Translations under genes and position numbers: made by a program
Part shown: in pieces, positions 63,816 through 64,000 of the stretch
Position numbering within the stretch: the first letter of the stretch is position 1
How the letters are laid out: each line of letters starts with the position of its first letter
Assembly (NCBI GenBank): GCA_022606425.2
Contig: JAHDVF020000527.1
Location: forward strand, 930,001 to 994,000
Source of the DNA: Lepidostoma basale
Lineage: Eukaryota > Arthropoda > Insecta > Trichoptera > Lepidostomatidae
Length of the DNA stretch: 64,000 nucleotides
Reading direction: 5' to 3'
The notes under the pieces: model-generated
Database searches by the model: none
Seen by the model: the letters and a program-made list of their open reading frames with translations, nothing else
What the model was told of the DNA's origin: nothing

Positions 63816-64000
63816 TTAAAGACTTGAAATAAATACTAGTTTACACATTAACCTGTAATATTTTGCTTAAAAACTAAAATGTTTTCTAAAATAGGCCTAT
63901 TCCTAATCAATATAAGACATATAATTCAAAGTTTTAACACATATCCTTAGAATTACACAAAGAAATGGTAAGCACTAATTTAGATGCGAAGCAAAATTGT

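Noticed and set aside
1..64000. CRISPR arrays, operons, bacterial promoters or terminators
   Set aside because: No direct-repeat/spacer pattern or prokaryotic gene organisation; the DNA is clearly eukaryotic.

Overview
This is a 64 kb stretch of AT-rich, intron-rich, repeat-laden animal DNA, almost certainly from an insect. It carries three host genes with GT-AG introns: torso-like (terminal-patterning MACPF protein), TTC5/STRAP (TPR plus OB-fold protein) and a tektin. The retrotransposon tails, a tRNA-derived SINE and the Tc1/mariner, hAT, pogo and piggyBac relics also fit an arthropod. The species cannot be named from the sequence.

Layout. 1-26.8 kb holds no recognisable host gene and is a graveyard of nested mobile elements. 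26.8-36.1 kb is torso-like on + (two coding exons, 345 aa, split by an 8.2 kb intron full of repeats and a tRNA-like relic). 36.1-48.7 kb is again repeats: a decayed mariner, several LINE 3' tails, a 767 bp palindromic element and a pogo/Tigger-like MITE. 48.7-56.4 kb is TTC5 on - (8 coding exons, 449 aa), with a piggyBac relic and a piggyBac-like MITE in its introns. TTC5 and the tektin start head to head 439 bp apart. The tektin runs on + from 56.86 kb; five exons (362 residues) are visible and the last exon lies beyond the window. A pogo-type transposase relic, inserted into an older LINE relic, closes the window.

Repeats. Most LINE material is 5'-truncated reverse-transcriptase C-terminal tails of many families. 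One abundant family ends in tandem TTAG instead of poly(A); others end in GAA/AAG runs. Six copies of a tRNA-Ser/Leu-like SINE are present.

The most striking system is a set of divergent short palindromic elements (about 180-770 bp). Most have inverted arms carrying hammerhead-ribozyme cores (CUGANGA ... GAA ... self-complementary stem III ... UH), direct repeats of 10-15 bp at their ends, and a 3' end that stops about 11-14 codons after an ATG. The N-terminal peptide is similar across families (M-[N/E/S]-[F/I/Y]-[H/Y]-...). They look like non-autonomous terminal units of Penelope-like retroelements or retrozymes. Two families replace the C3-G8 core pair by U3-A8.
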